Shown here: positions 7,911 to 15,930 of the stretch, piece by piece | Layout: each line of letters begins with the position of its first letter | How positions within the stretch are numbered: the first letter of the stretch is position 1 | From: 34-65-8 sp964516135 | GTDB lineage: Bacteria > Pseudomonadota > Alphaproteobacteria > Sphingomonadales > Sphingomonadaceae | Length of the DNA: 64,000 bases | Direction: 5' to 3' | Assembly (NCBI GenBank): GCA_964516135.1 | Contig: CAZEWN010000016.1 | Coordinates: forward strand, 14,048 to 78,047 | Translations under genes and position numbers: made by a program | The notes under the pieces: model-generated | What the model saw: only the letters and a program-made list of their open reading frames with translations | What the model was told of the DNA's origin: nothing | The model's database searches: none

Positions 7911-9383
7911 ATGCACAAGCTCCTGGCCGCTTTCGCCTTTACCCTGCCGACCGCGCTCTTCGCCGCGCCGGGCGACGACCCGCAAACAGAGGCGCGCGAA
8001 CAGATCGAGCGGATCGAGCGGCATGACGATGCAGGGCCGCAACTGCGCGCCGTGATTGTCCATGATGCCGATGCAGCGGCGAAGGCGGGACAAGCCACCG
8101 GGCCGCTTGCCGGGCGCACGGTGCTGGTGAAGGACAATATCGAATCGCGCGAATGGCCGACCACCGCGGGCAGCCTTGCCCTGGCGAACAACCGGACCGG
8201 ACGCGACGCTCCGATGATAACACGGCTGCGTGCGGCAGGCGGTGTGGTGCTGGGCAAGACCAACCTTTCCGAATGGGCCAATATCCGCAGCAACAATTCA
8301 ACCAGCGGGTGGAGCGCTGTGGGCGGGCTGACGCGCAATCCCCACGCCATTGACCGCAACGCCTGTGGATCGTCGAGCGGCAGCGGCGCGGCGATTGCTG
8401 CGGGATTCGCCTGGGCCGCGATCGGGACCGAGACCAACGGCTCGATCACCTGCCCCGCCAGCGTCAACGGGATTGTCGGGTTCAAGCCCACGGTGGGGCT
8501 GGTAAGCCGCACGCATGTGGTGCCGATCAGCGGCACGCAAGATACCGCCGGGCCGATGGCGCGGACCGTGGCCGACGCGGCCATGCTGCTCAACGCCATT
8601 GCGGGTGGCGATTCCGCCGACCCGGCCACTGCGGAGGCCGATGCGCGCAAGGCCGATTTTACCGCCGGTCTCATCACCGCCTCGCTGAAAGGGGTGCGTG
8701 TCGGCGTGCTGTCGGGCCAGATCGGCAACCGCGCCGACGTGCGTGCGCTGTTCGAGGCGGCGGTCGCCGATATGGAGCGGGCAGGCGCTACCGTGGTACG
8801 GATCGATTACGATTGGCCCGACGGTTTCTGGCAGCGTTCGCTGGCGGTGCTGCTGTTCGAACTGCGGCGCGACATGGATGCCTATCTCGGTTCGCTGCCT
8901 GGATCGGGCCTGCCCCGGTCGCTGGCCGATGTCGTCGCCTTCAACCGCGCCAATGCCGAGGCGGAACTGCGCTGGTTCGACCAGGCGCTGTTCGAGCAGG
9001 CGCTGGCAGCGACCGACGAGGCGGCTTACCGCGAGGCGCTCGAAACGAACCTGGCGGCGACCCGGCGCGACGGGATCGACCGGCTGCTGGCGGAGCATGA
9101 AGTGGACGTTCTCGTCGCCCCGACCGCTGGACCGGCCTGGGTCACCGACCTCGTCAATGGCGACAGCTTCAGCGGAAGCATCGGCGCGGGTTCGCTGGCC
9201 GCGATCGCGGGCTATCCGCACCTGACCGTGCCGATGGGCGCGGTCGAGCGGCTGCCGGTCGGGATCAGCTTCATGGGCGGCAAGTGGCAGGACCATGCCG
9301 TGCTGAAGATCGGTGCCGCCTACGAACGGGCGCGCTCCGCGGCATTGCCGCAACCTTCGCTTCAGCGGTGGCAGCCGGAATAG
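7911..9383 (+). CDS. exported amidase, amidase-signature family
   Basis: A 490-residue amidase. It begins with a signal peptide (MHKLLAAFAFTLPTALFA, cleavage near residue 18), so it acts in the periplasm. The Ser-cisSer-Lys triad of the family can be traced to Lys74 (VLVKDNIES), about Ser155 in CGSSSGSG, and Ser178 in ETNGSITCPAS. The substrate cannot be told from sequence; exported members hydrolyse diverse amides. An in-frame extension back to 7353 overlaps clpP and is rejected. It is transcribed divergently from clpP across 123 bp and is followed by a strong hairpin. Confidence 0.9.
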   Translation: MHKLLAAFAFTLPTALFAAPGDDPQTEAREQIERIERHDDAGPQLRAVIVHDADAAAKAGQATGPLAGRTVLVKDNIESREWPTTAGSLALANNRTGRDAPMITRLRAAGGVVLGKTNLSEWANIRSNNSTSGWSAVGGLTRNPHAIDRNACGSSSGSGAAIAAGFAWAAIGTETNGSITCPASVNGIVGFKPTVGLVSRTHVVPISGTQDTAGPMARTVADAAMLLNAIAGGDSADPATAEADARKADFTAGLITASLKGVRVGVLSGQIGNRADVRALFEAAVADMERAGATVVRIDYDWPDGFWQRSLAVLLFELRRDMDAYLGSLPGSGLPRSLADVVAFNRANAEAELRWFDQALFEQALAATDEAAYREALETNLAATRRDGIDRLLAEHEVDVLVAPTAGPAWVTDLVNGDSFSGSIGAGSLAAIAGYPHLTVPMGAVERLPVGISFMGGKWQDHAVLKIGAAYERARSAALPQPSLQRWQPE

Positions 9384-9393
9384 CGCGAAAGCA

Positions 9394-9429
9394 CGAAGGG
9401 GCGGCGGGCTGGAACCCGCCGCCCCTTCG
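9394..9429. terminator. terminator-like hairpin between amidase and tig
   Basis: A perfect 15-bp stem (CGAAGGGGCGGCGGG and its complement) with a 6-base loop CTGGAA lies between two convergent genes. A-rich sequence follows on the plus strand and none of the flanks has a long T run. It probably terminates transcription from both sides. Confidence 0.75.
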
Positions 9430-9452
9430 AAAAGCGCAACCTGCCGTCGGGC

Positions 9453-10979
9453 TTACTTCTTGGCCGCGGCTTTCTTCGCCGGCGCTTTCTTGGCGGCGGG
9501 CTTTTCAACGGCGGGCTCGGCCTCGTCCTTTTTCGCCGCGGCTTTCTTCGTGGGCGCCTTCTTGACCGGCTCGGCCTTGTCGACGTCCTTCTTGGCAGCG
9601 GCCTTCTTGGCCGGAGCCTTCTTCGTCTTGGGCGCGGCAGCGGTGGCGGGTTCCTCGGCCTCGATGGCCGCTTCCAGTTCCTCGCGGGTCACTTCGCGCT
9701 CGGTGATCGTCGCCTTGTCGAACAGGAAGTCGACGACCTTGTCCTCGTACAGCGGCGCGCGAAGCTGCGCGGCGGCCATCGGATCCTGCTGGATATACTG
9801 GACGAAGCGGTCCTGATCCTCGGGCCGGTACTGCTGGCGCGCCTGCTGGATCAGCATCGACATTTCCTGCTGGGTCACGTCGACGCCGTTCTTCTGGCCG
9901 ATTTCCGACAGTAGCAGGCCCAGGCGCACGCGGCGCTCGGCGATGCGGCGATAATCGTCCTTTTCGGCCTCGATTTCCTTGAGCGCCTTGGCCGGATCCT
10001 CGTCGCGCGCCGCCTCCTGCTGGAGCTGCGCCCAAATCTGGTCAAATTCGGCATCGACCATGCCCGCCGGCACGGCAAAATCGTGACCGGCGGCGAGCGC
10101 ATCAAGCAGCTGGCGCTTCATCTGCGTGCGGGTCAGGCCATTGGTTTCCTGCTCAAGCTGACCGCGAAGCAGGCCCTTGAGCTGGTCGAGGCTTTCGAGG
10201 CCGAGGTTCTTGGCAAAATCCTCGTCAATCTTCGTCTCATCCTCGATCTTCACCTGCTTGACGCGGATCGCGAACTGCGCGTCCTTGCCCTTCAGGTTTT
10301 CGGCCGGGTAATCGGCGGGGAAGGTCACGGTGATGGTCTTCTCGTCACCCGTCTTCGCGCCGGTGAGCTGTTCCTCGAAACCGGGGATGAATTGCCCCGA
10401 ACCGAGCGTAAGTGGCGCATCCTCGGCCTTGCCGCCTTCGAATTCGACGCCATCGATCGAGCCGGTGAAGTCGATGATCAGCTGGTCGCCATCCTGCGCC
10501 TTGCGCGCCTTGGGGGCGTCCTTCCAGCTTTTCTGCTGCCCGGCGATGCGCTGCACCGCCTCGTCAACCTGCGCGTCGGACACCGGTACAGTCAGCCGCT
10601 CGAGCGCAAGTCCGTCGATATCGGGCGTATCGATCTGCGGCAGCACCTCAAGATCGACGCTCAGCACCGCGTCCTTGCCCTGATCGTAACCGTCGCCAAG
10701 TGTCACCGATGGCTGCATCGCGGGGCGCAGCTTCTGGTCCTTGAGCAGTTTGTCGACCGATTCGCGCAACACGTCGTTCACTGCCTGCGCGTGAAGCTGG
10801 TCGCCGTGCATCTTCCGCACCAGGTTTGCAGGAACCTTGCCGGGTCGGAACCCGGGCATCTTGACCTGCGGCGCGATCTTGCGGACCTCCGATTCGACCC
10901 GCGCATCAATGTCGGCTGCGGGGATGGTGACCTCGTAGCCGCGCTTCAGGCCCTCGTTGGTGGTCTCTTTGATCTGCAT
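9453..10979 (-). CDS. tig: trigger factor with a Lys/Ala-rich C-terminal tail
   Basis: A 508-residue ribosome-associated chaperone with peptidyl-prolyl isomerase activity. The N-terminal ribosome-binding domain holds the signature PGFRPGKVPANLV near residues 43-55. The FKBP-type PPIase domain includes DGDQLIIDFTGSIDGVEFEGG and GSGQFIPGFEEQLTGAKTGDE. The helical C-terminal domain follows. The last 60 or so residues are an unusual tail with repeated (A/P)AKKAxAKK-like units broken by acidic stretches. E. coli Tig has 432 residues, so the tail is an addition. It is low-complexity and resembles histone H1-like tails. Confidence 0.95.
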   Translation of the reverse strand: MQIKETTNEGLKRGYEVTIPAADIDARVESEVRKIAPQVKMPGFRPGKVPANLVRKMHGDQLHAQAVNDVLRESVDKLLKDQKLRPAMQPSVTLGDGYDQGKDAVLSVDLEVLPQIDTPDIDGLALERLTVPVSDAQVDEAVQRIAGQQKSWKDAPKARKAQDGDQLIIDFTGSIDGVEFEGGKAEDAPLTLGSGQFIPGFEEQLTGAKTGDEKTITVTFPADYPAENLKGKDAQFAIRVKQVKIEDETKIDEDFAKNLGLESLDQLKGLLRGQLEQETNGLTRTQMKRQLLDALAAGHDFAVPAGMVDAEFDQIWAQLQQEAARDEDPAKALKEIEAEKDDYRRIAERRVRLGLLLSEIGQKNGVDVTQQEMSMLIQQARQQYRPEDQDRFVQYIQQDPMAAAQLRAPLYEDKVVDFLFDKATITEREVTREELEAAIEAEEPATAAAPKTKKAPAKKAAAKKDVDKAEPVKKAPTKKAAAKKDEAEPAVEKPAAKKAPAKKAAAKK

Positions 10980-11052
10980 GGTGCGAACTCAAACCTTCTC
11001 AAGAAAACAGGCATCTGGGGTCGGTTTCGCGAAGGGCGCAGGGGCGCGTCAC

Positions 11053-11137
11053 TGGTGCGGGCGAAGGGACTCGAACCCCCACATCTTTCGATACTGGTAC
11101 CTAAAACCAGCGCGTCTACCAGTTCCGCCACGCCCGC
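11053..11137 (-). tRNA. tRNA-Leu (anticodon TAG)
   Basis: On the minus strand the acceptor strand GCGGGCG (11137-11131) pairs with CGCCCGC (11063-11057), with discriminator A and an encoded CCA (11055-11053). The anticodon arm is CTGGT-TTTAGGT-ACCAG, giving anticodon TAG. The T-arm contains GTTCGAGTCCC, and a long class-II-type variable arm is consistent with leucine. It lies between tig and a small unannotated gene. Confidence 0.95.
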
Positions 11138-11281
11138 AACCCGAACGAAGCCGCGCGCGGGGACAGGCCCCACGCGAACAGGGGGCCGCCCTTACAAACG
11201 CACGCGCGAAAGGGCAAGCGGCGATGGTCGGCGGAACGCGCGGGGCGCGCCGGGCGTTGGATCAGTGAAAGGATTTGAACG

Positions 11282-11461
11282 ATGGCCACCCAGCCCGATC
11301 CCGCCCCCGACACCGTCGAACCGGTCTCCCCACCCGAGACACCGCCGCTCGAAACACCGCAGGAAACACCCGATTCGATCCCGGACGAGATCGAGCCCAT
11401 TCAGCCCGATCACGACAACCCCGGCCGTGGCCCGCTGGAGACCCCGCCGCCGCCGGATTGA
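11282..11461 (+). CDS. small Pro/Glu-rich hypothetical protein, 59 aa
   Basis: A short ORF starts MATQPDPAPDTVEPVSPPET and continues with repeated Pro, Glu, Thr and Asp, ending in ETPPPPD. AAAGGA lies 8 bases before the ATG. It has no membrane segment and no known domain and is expected to be intrinsically disordered. It is oriented with the DUF3297 gene 39 bases downstream and may be cotranscribed. It could be an artefact of GC-rich sequence, but the ribosome-binding site and the gene-sized gap argue that it is real. Confidence 0.55.
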   Translation: MATQPDPAPDTVEPVSPPETPPLETPQETPDSIPDEIEPIQPDHDNPGRGPLETPPPPD

Positions 11462-11500
11462 CGGTTGCGGGCCGCCGCGCCCGGCATTAGGGGCGCGGGC

Positions 11501-11788
11501 ATGAGCGACGAGCAGACCCGCGACACCCCGCCCGATCATCTCTCGGTTAATCCGAGAAGCGAGTATTTCGACGCCGACCTGCTGCAGCGCGGCGTCGGTA
11601 TCCGGTTCAAGGGGCGAGTACGCACCGATATCGAGGAATACTCGATTTCCGAAGGCTGGGTCCGGGTCCAGGCGGGGAAGGCCGTTGACCGCAAGGGACA
11701 GCCGTTGACGATCAAGCTCAACGGCCCTGTCGAAGCCTGGTTCGAGGATCTGGGCGAGAATCCTCCGGTGGCAAGGGCGCCCGACTAG
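11501..11788 (+). CDS. DUF3297 family protein
   Basis: A 95-residue protein matching the DUF3297 pattern: DHLSVNPRSEYFDADLLQRG, GIRFKGRVRTDIEEY, SEGWVRVQAGKAVDRKGQPL and TIKLNGPVEAWFE. The family is widespread in proteobacteria, small, cytosolic and of unknown function. The ATG at 11501 gives the usual length. Its stop overlaps the 3' end of the convergent CHAP gene by 4 bases. Confidence 0.9.
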   Translation: MSDEQTRDTPPDHLSVNPRSEYFDADLLQRGVGIRFKGRVRTDIEEYSISEGWVRVQAGKAVDRKGQPLTIKLNGPVEAWFEDLGENPPVARAPD

Positions 11789-12546
11789 CTCCCGTAGCGC
11801 GCGAGTGCCGCGTCAATCGGATCGCGACGGGTTGCCGGGGGCGGATTCGTGCGCGACGGTCGCGTCGTTGCGGTACCGGCGACACGACGAGGTGCGGCTG
11901 CCGCCTCATAACCGGCAAAGGCGTTGAGGAACGCGCGCGATGGCTCTCGCACTGGCGCCGGTCGCGGGGCATGGGCGGGTTCCGACCTGGCAAGGCTGGT
12001 CTTGGGCGTGCGCGCGCCGGTTCCATAGATGAACCCGTGGACGGGCCATGATGTAGTCCCGATGCTTTGGATCGGGTCGTACCACACGCGAACCTCGCTC
12101 CAGTCGTTGGCCGGCGAAACGTCGATCGCCCGCACGTCGCGCTCGATCTGCCCACGCCGCCCGCCGATCGGCGACCAGTTGGCATGGTCGAGCAGCACTG
12201 TGCGGTTGTCGATCACCCGGCTGACCGCCGCGACGTGACCCAATGTCATGTTGCGATACGGGACGAAGGCCATCACCGCACCAACGCGCGGGGTCGAACC
12301 CCGCTCGTAGCGTCCCTCCGCCTGCTGCCACCAGGTGCGCGCGTCGCCGAAAATCTGAATGCCGGTCAGTTCGCGGGCATAGGGCACGCATTGCAGATAG
12401 GGCGCCAGTTCCCCCGCGATCGGGGGCTGCGCCCATGATACGCCCGGCACGCACAGCGCGGCAGTGCCCGCCGCGCACAATGTGATGATTCCCCGCATGA
12501 CCCGCGCAAACTGCGTAAAGAGGGTTAGCGCGGAATGAAGCGACAT
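11785..12546 (-). CDS. exported CHAP-domain amidase/peptidase
   Basis: A 253-residue protein with an N-terminal signal (hydrophobic core about 18-37, cleavage near SWA|QPP). The CHAP domain has the catalytic Cys53 (LQCVPYARE), His104 (TLGHVAAV) and a polar residue near Asn123 (DHANWSP). The C-terminal third is Pro/Ala/Arg-rich and probably disordered. CHAP enzymes cleave peptidoglycan peptides or related amides in the envelope. The start could instead be the ATG at 12498, which puts the signal peptide directly at the N-terminus. It is divergent from der. Confidence 0.85.
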   Translation of the reverse strand: MSLHSALTLFTQFARVMRGIITLCAAGTAALCVPGVSWAQPPIAGELAPYLQCVPYARELTGIQIFGDARTWWQQAEGRYERGSTPRVGAVMAFVPYRNMTLGHVAAVSRVIDNRTVLLDHANWSPIGGRRGQIERDVRAIDVSPANDWSEVRVWYDPIQSIGTTSWPVHGFIYGTGARTPKTSLARSEPAHAPRPAPVREPSRAFLNAFAGYEAAAAPRRVAGTATTRPSRTNPPPATRRDPIDAALARYGS

Positions 12547-12569
12547 GGTTAACCGATCTCAACCACTTG

Positions 12570-12589
12570 CCGTTTGGCTTGCCAAACGG
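12570..12589. repeat. perfect palindrome in the CHAP/der divergent region
   Basis: CCGTTTGGC-TT-GCCAAACGG is a perfect 9-bp inverted repeat with a 2-base spacer, 36 bases before the der start and 23 bases before the CHAP gene start. A 2-base spacer is poor for an RNA hairpin and is more like the operator of a dimeric regulator. No matching regulator gene is adjacent. Confidence 0.6.
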
Positions 12590-12624
12590 GCCGCCAGCGG
12601 CCACCTGCACGCGCGAGCCACTGC

Positions 12625-14004
12625 ATGAAACCCCAGGTCATCATCATCGGACGCCCCAACGTGGGCAAGTCGACGCTGTTCAACCGGCTGGTCGGCAAGA
12701 AGCTGGCGCTGGTCGATGATCAGCCCGGGGTGACCCGCGACCGCCGCATGGGGGATGCCGAGATTGCGGGCCTGCAGTTCACCGTAGTCGACACCGCCGG
12801 ATGGGAGGATGACGATCCCGACAGCCTGCCCGGCCGGATGCGGCGGCAGACCGAGGTGAGCCTGGAAGGCGCCGATGCGGCGATGTTCGTGATCGACGCA
12901 CGCGCCGGGCTGACCCCGCTCGACGAGGAAATCGCGCGCTGGCTCCGCAGCCAGACGGTGCCGGTCGTACCCGTGGCGAACAAGGCCGAAGGCGCGGCCG
13001 GGGAAGCGGGCGTGCTCGAAGCGTGGTCGCTCGGTTTCGGCGAACCGGTTGCGATCTCGGCCGAGCACGGCGAAGGCATAGCCGACCTGTTCGCCGGGCT
13101 GTGGCCGATGATCGGGGACAAGGCCGAGGCGAGTGCGAATGCCGAACCGGTGCAATACGACGAGGATGCGCCCGCGGGACCGCTGAAGCTGGCCATCGTC
13201 GGACGGCCCAATGCGGGCAAATCGACGCTGATCAACCGCCTGCTTGGCGAGGACCGCCTGCTGACGGGGCCCGAAGCCGGCATCACCCGCGATTCGATCG
13301 CGGTGGACTGGCAGTGGCGCGATCCCCGGACGGGCGATGTGCGCGACATCCGCCTGATCGACACCGCCGGGATGCGCAAGCGCGCCAAGGTGACGGAAAA
13401 ACTGGAGAAGCTGTCGGTCGCCGATGCCAAGCGCGCGGTCGATTTCGCCGAGGTCGTCGTGCTATTGCTCGATGCGACCAAGGGGCTCGAGCACCAGGAC
13501 CTGAAGATCGCCGACCAGGTGCTGCAGGAAGGCCGCGCGCTGATGATCGCGATCAACAAGTGGGACGTGGCCGAAAACGCCAGCGCGCTGTTCAACGGCA
13601 TCAAGGGCGCGCTCGACGAAGGACTGGCGCAGGTGCGCGGCCTGCCCGTGCTGGCGGTGAGCGCCAGGACCGGCAAGGGGCTCGACACGATGCTGGGTGC
13701 CGCATTCGAACTGCGCGAGGCGTGGTCGAAGCGCGTCCCGACCGCCGCATTGAACCGCTGGTTCGACGACGCGCTGGAAGCCAACCCGCCGCCCGCGCCA
13801 GGCGGCAAGCGGATCAAGCTGCGCTACATCACCCAGGCGAGCACGCGCCCGCCGCGCTTCGTGGTGTTCGGCACGCGGCTCGACATGCTGCCCAAGAGCT
13901 ACGAACGTTATTTGGTGAACGGCATTCGCGCCAAGCTGGGGTTTGAAGCCGTGCCCGTGCGCGTGGTGCTGAAAAGTCCGAAAAATCCGTATAAGAGCGA
14001 CTGA
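12625..14004 (+). CDS. der: ribosome-assembly GTPase Der (EngA)
   Basis: A 459-residue protein with two tandem GTPase domains. The first has P-loop GRPNVGKST (9-17), DTAGW and the NKAE guanine-binding motif; the second has GRPNAGKST, DTAGMRKRAKV and NKWD. A KH-like domain closes the protein. Der is essential for maturation of the 50S subunit. The ATG at 12625 gives the standard N-terminus MKPQVIIIGRPNVGKS. The stop TGA shares a base with the ATG of the DUF2721 gene. Confidence 0.97.
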   Translation: MKPQVIIIGRPNVGKSTLFNRLVGKKLALVDDQPGVTRDRRMGDAEIAGLQFTVVDTAGWEDDDPDSLPGRMRRQTEVSLEGADAAMFVIDARAGLTPLDEEIARWLRSQTVPVVPVANKAEGAAGEAGVLEAWSLGFGEPVAISAEHGEGIADLFAGLWPMIGDKAEASANAEPVQYDEDAPAGPLKLAIVGRPNAGKSTLINRLLGEDRLLTGPEAGITRDSIAVDWQWRDPRTGDVRDIRLIDTAGMRKRAKVTEKLEKLSVADAKRAVDFAEVVVLLLDATKGLEHQDLKIADQVLQEGRALMIAINKWDVAENASALFNGIKGALDEGLAQVRGLPVLAVSARTGKGLDTMLGAAFELREAWSKRVPTAALNRWFDDALEANPPPAPGGKRIKLRYITQASTRPPRFVVFGTRLDMLPKSYERYLVNGIRAKLGFEAVPVRVVLKSPKNPYKSD

Positions 14005-14501
14005 TGTTGCTGGATATTCTCGTCGACAATCCGAACCTCGCCCGTGAACTGGTGGAGCGCACTTCCAGCACGGCGCGCGTGCAGCAAATCGTGCAACTGA
14101 GCCTTTCGCCCGCTTTCCTGCTTGCCGCGATCGGCGCGATCATGAACGTCATGGTCAGCCGACTGGTCTGGGTCGCAGCGCGGATCGAGAAAATCGAACT
14201 GCGGATCGAGGATGGCAAGGCCGGGCGCGAACAGGCCGAATTGCCGACCTTGCGGCGGCGGCGGGTGCTGGCGCAACGCGCGGTGATGCTGAGCACCGCG
14301 GCGGCGGCGACGATATCGGTGGTCATCGCGCTGCTGTTCATCAGCGCGTTCATCACGCCGCAGATTGGCACGCTGACCGCTTTTGCCTGGATCGCGACGA
14401 TGATGTTCCTGATCCTGGGTCTGGCGCATTTCCTGCTCGAAACGCGCCTCGCGGCGCGGATGGCGCAAGACAAGTATCCGGAAGACGGCGATGGAACTTA
14501 A
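14004..14501 (+). CDS. DUF2721 membrane protein
   Basis: A 165-residue protein with the DUF2721 pattern QLSLSPAFLLAAIGAIMNVM followed by VSRLVWVAARIEKIE. Three membrane segments are predicted, at about 34-52, 96-117 and 122-144, with a charged cytosolic stretch between the first two. The function is unknown. It is translationally coupled to der (TGATG) and overlaps the MgtC-like gene by 11 bases, so the three form an operon. Confidence 0.88.
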   Translation: MLLDILVDNPNLARELVERTSSTARVQQIVQLSLSPAFLLAAIGAIMNVMVSRLVWVAARIEKIELRIEDGKAGREQAELPTLRRRRVLAQRAVMLSTAAAATISVVIALLFISAFITPQIGTLTAFAWIATMMFLILGLAHFLLETRLAARMAQDKYPEDGDGT

Positions 14502-15018
14502 CGACGCGACCCAGCTCGTCCTGCTTGAATGGGAAGTCATCGCGCGGCTGGGCGCGGCGGCGTTGATCGGGGTTTTGCTTGGCCTTGATCGCGAGATCCG
14601 CGGCCACGCGGCGGGGATCAGGACACACGGCGTGGTGTGCTTCACCGCGGCCATGATGACGGTGTCGATGATCGCGCTCTACAACCAGCTCGGCAACGAC
14701 CGGACCGACGTGCTGCGCGTGTTCGAAGCGACCGGGGCGTTCATCGGCATCATCGGGGCGGGCCTGATCGTGTTCAGCCGGGGCCGCGTTCACAACCTGA
14801 CCACCGCAGCGCACATGTGGCTGGCGGCGGTGGTTGGCATCGCCTGCGGCGCGGGCCAGTGGCCGCTGGTCGCGATCGGCGGAATTTTCAGCGTGGTGAT
14901 GCTGACGGTGCTGGGCTTTGTCGAAGCGCGCATATTCCCGCCCGACAAGCGGATCGGCCACGGCGACGATGCCGACGACGAGGAAACGGCACCCGGCCCG
15001 CGCAGCCGGCCTCGCTAG
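14491..15018 (+). CDS. MgtC/SapB family membrane protein
   Basis: A 175-residue inner-membrane protein. It begins with the family pattern ARLGAAALIGVLLGLDREIRGHAAGIRTH, then has four to five membrane segments, and ends in a short acidic tail. Members of the MgtC/SapB family modulate membrane energetics and Mg2+ adaptation. This one lacks the C-terminal ACT-like domain of full MgtC. It overlaps the upstream DUF2721 gene by 11 bases. Confidence 0.9.
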   Translation: MELNDATQLVLLEWEVIARLGAAALIGVLLGLDREIRGHAAGIRTHGVVCFTAAMMTVSMIALYNQLGNDRTDVLRVFEATGAFIGIIGAGLIVFSRGRVHNLTTAAHMWLAAVVGIACGAGQWPLVAIGGIFSVVMLTVLGFVEARIFPPDKRIGHGDDADDEETAPGPRSRPR

Positions 15019-15027
15019 CGCGAGGCC
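15008..15027. terminator. terminator-like hairpin over the MgtC stop codon
   Basis: GGCCTCGC and GCGAGGCC form a perfect 8-bp stem around the loop TAGC, and the loop includes the stop codon of the MgtC-like gene. It sits between this gene and the convergent bfr gene. No T run follows, so efficiency is uncertain. Confidence 0.5.
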
Positions 15028-15059
15028 TGCCGGCGGCGGGGTGGATCCGGCGCCTGGCG

Positions 15060-15548
15060 CTAGCCCTCGCCGTCGCCCGCTGGCTTGCTCTGAAGCTGGA
15101 CGTAGTTCTGGAGGCCCATGCGCTCGATCATGTCGAATTGGGTTTCCAGGAAATCGACGTGCTCTTCCTCGCTTTCGAGAATGCGCTCGAAAATCTCGCG
15201 GCTGACGTAATCGCGGACACTTTCGCAATGCTGGATCGCGTCCTTGAGAAGAGGGATCGCTTCGTATTCAAGCGCGAGATCGGCCTTGAGGATCTCCTCG
15301 ACCGTCTCTCCGACCTTGAGCCGGTTGATCGCCTGGAAATTGGGCAGCCCGTCGAGGAACAGGATCCGCTCGGCCAGTACGTCGGCGTGCTTCATTTCGT
15401 CGATTGATTCGTGCCGCTCGTACTCGGCCAGCCGGGTCACACCCCAATGATGCAGCACGCGGTAATGCAGCCAGTACTGGTTGATGGCGGTCAGTTCGTT
15501 GGTCAGAGCCTTGTTGAGGAATTCGATGACCGTTGCATCGCCCTTCAT
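15060..15548 (-). CDS. bfr: bacterioferritin
   Basis: A 162-residue iron-storage protein that assembles into a 24-mer heme-containing shell. All ferroxidase ligands are present at canonical positions (Glu18, Glu51, His54, Glu94, Glu127, His130), and the heme ligand Met52 is in SIDEMKHAD. The gene has its own ribosome-binding site (GGAGATATGCA before the ATG). The bfd gene lies upstream on the same strand, but an intrinsic terminator separates them, so bfr probably has its own promoter within 15549-15623. Confidence 0.97.
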   Translation of the reverse strand: MKGDATVIEFLNKALTNELTAINQYWLHYRVLHHWGVTRLAEYERHESIDEMKHADVLAERILFLDGLPNFQAINRLKVGETVEEILKADLALEYEAIPLLKDAIQHCESVRDYVSREIFERILESEEEHVDFLETQFDMIERMGLQNYVQLQSKPAGDGEG

Positions 15549-15623
15549 TGCATATCTCCTGCGGCGGGTTGCTTGCCGCGGATTATGCGCGCGGGCTGCC
15601 TCGGAAACAAGGGTGCGGGCGCG

Positions 15624-15648
15624 AAAAAATGGCGGAATTCCGCCATTT
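15624..15648 (-). terminator. intrinsic terminator after bfd
   Basis: On the minus strand, AAATGGCGGAA is followed directly by its perfect complement TTCCGCCATTT (15648-15627), and the right arm runs into a run of six T (from 15629). This is a compact Rho-independent terminator located 26 bases after the bfd stop codon and 76 bases before the bfr start. Confidence 0.8.
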
Positions 15649-15673
15649 GCGAGCGATTTGCGTTAGCTGGCGT

Positions 15674-15865
15674 TCAGGCTGCGCGAACGGCCATGAAACC
15701 CAGTTCGCGCTCTTCGTTCAAGACGTCCTCCGCATCGCTGAGGCAGTGGCCGCAATTGGGCCTCTTGCCGAGTGCGGCATAGGCTGCCTCGGCATCGCCA
15801 TTGACCAGCCGCGCGACCCGCCGCAGCTCGCATTCCCGAATTGCGTTGCAGATGCAGATATACAC
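15674..15865 (-). CDS. bfd: bacterioferritin-associated ferredoxin
   Basis: A 63-residue [2Fe-2S] protein with the Bfd cysteine pattern Cys4, Cys6, Cys38, Cys41 (VYICIC...NCGHC), identical in spacing to E. coli Bfd. It binds bacterioferritin and passes electrons to the core to release stored iron. The start is the GTG at 15865, with AGGAG 8 bases before it; longer in-frame starts would run into the DUF418 gene. The operator-like elements upstream fit the expected induction of bfd by iron starvation. Confidence 0.93.
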   Translation of the reverse strand: MYICICNAIRECELRRVARLVNGDAEAAYAALGKRPNCGHCLSDAEDVLNEERELGFMAVRAA

Positions 15866-15876
15866 CAAGACGCTCC

Positions 15877-15925
15877 TGCGAGTGATTCGCAGGGGTGAAT
15901 TTATGCGAACAGTTCGCAATAGCAA
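15877..15925 (-). promoter_or_regulatory. bfd promoter with two Fur-like operators
   Basis: On the minus strand a promoter TTGCTA (15925-15920) - 16 bases - TAAATT (15903-15898) precedes bfd. Its spacer contains the perfect 7-1-7 palindrome TGCGAAC-A-GTTCGCA (15904-15918). A second, near-perfect one, TGCGAGT-G-ATTCGCA (15877-15891), lies 27 bases away, just before the ribosome-binding site. Both resemble alphaproteobacterial Fur boxes of the TTGCGAAT...ATTCGCAA type. Fur with iron would block the promoter, so bfd would be expressed when iron is scarce. Confidence 0.7.
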
Positions 15926-15930
15926 GCCCT

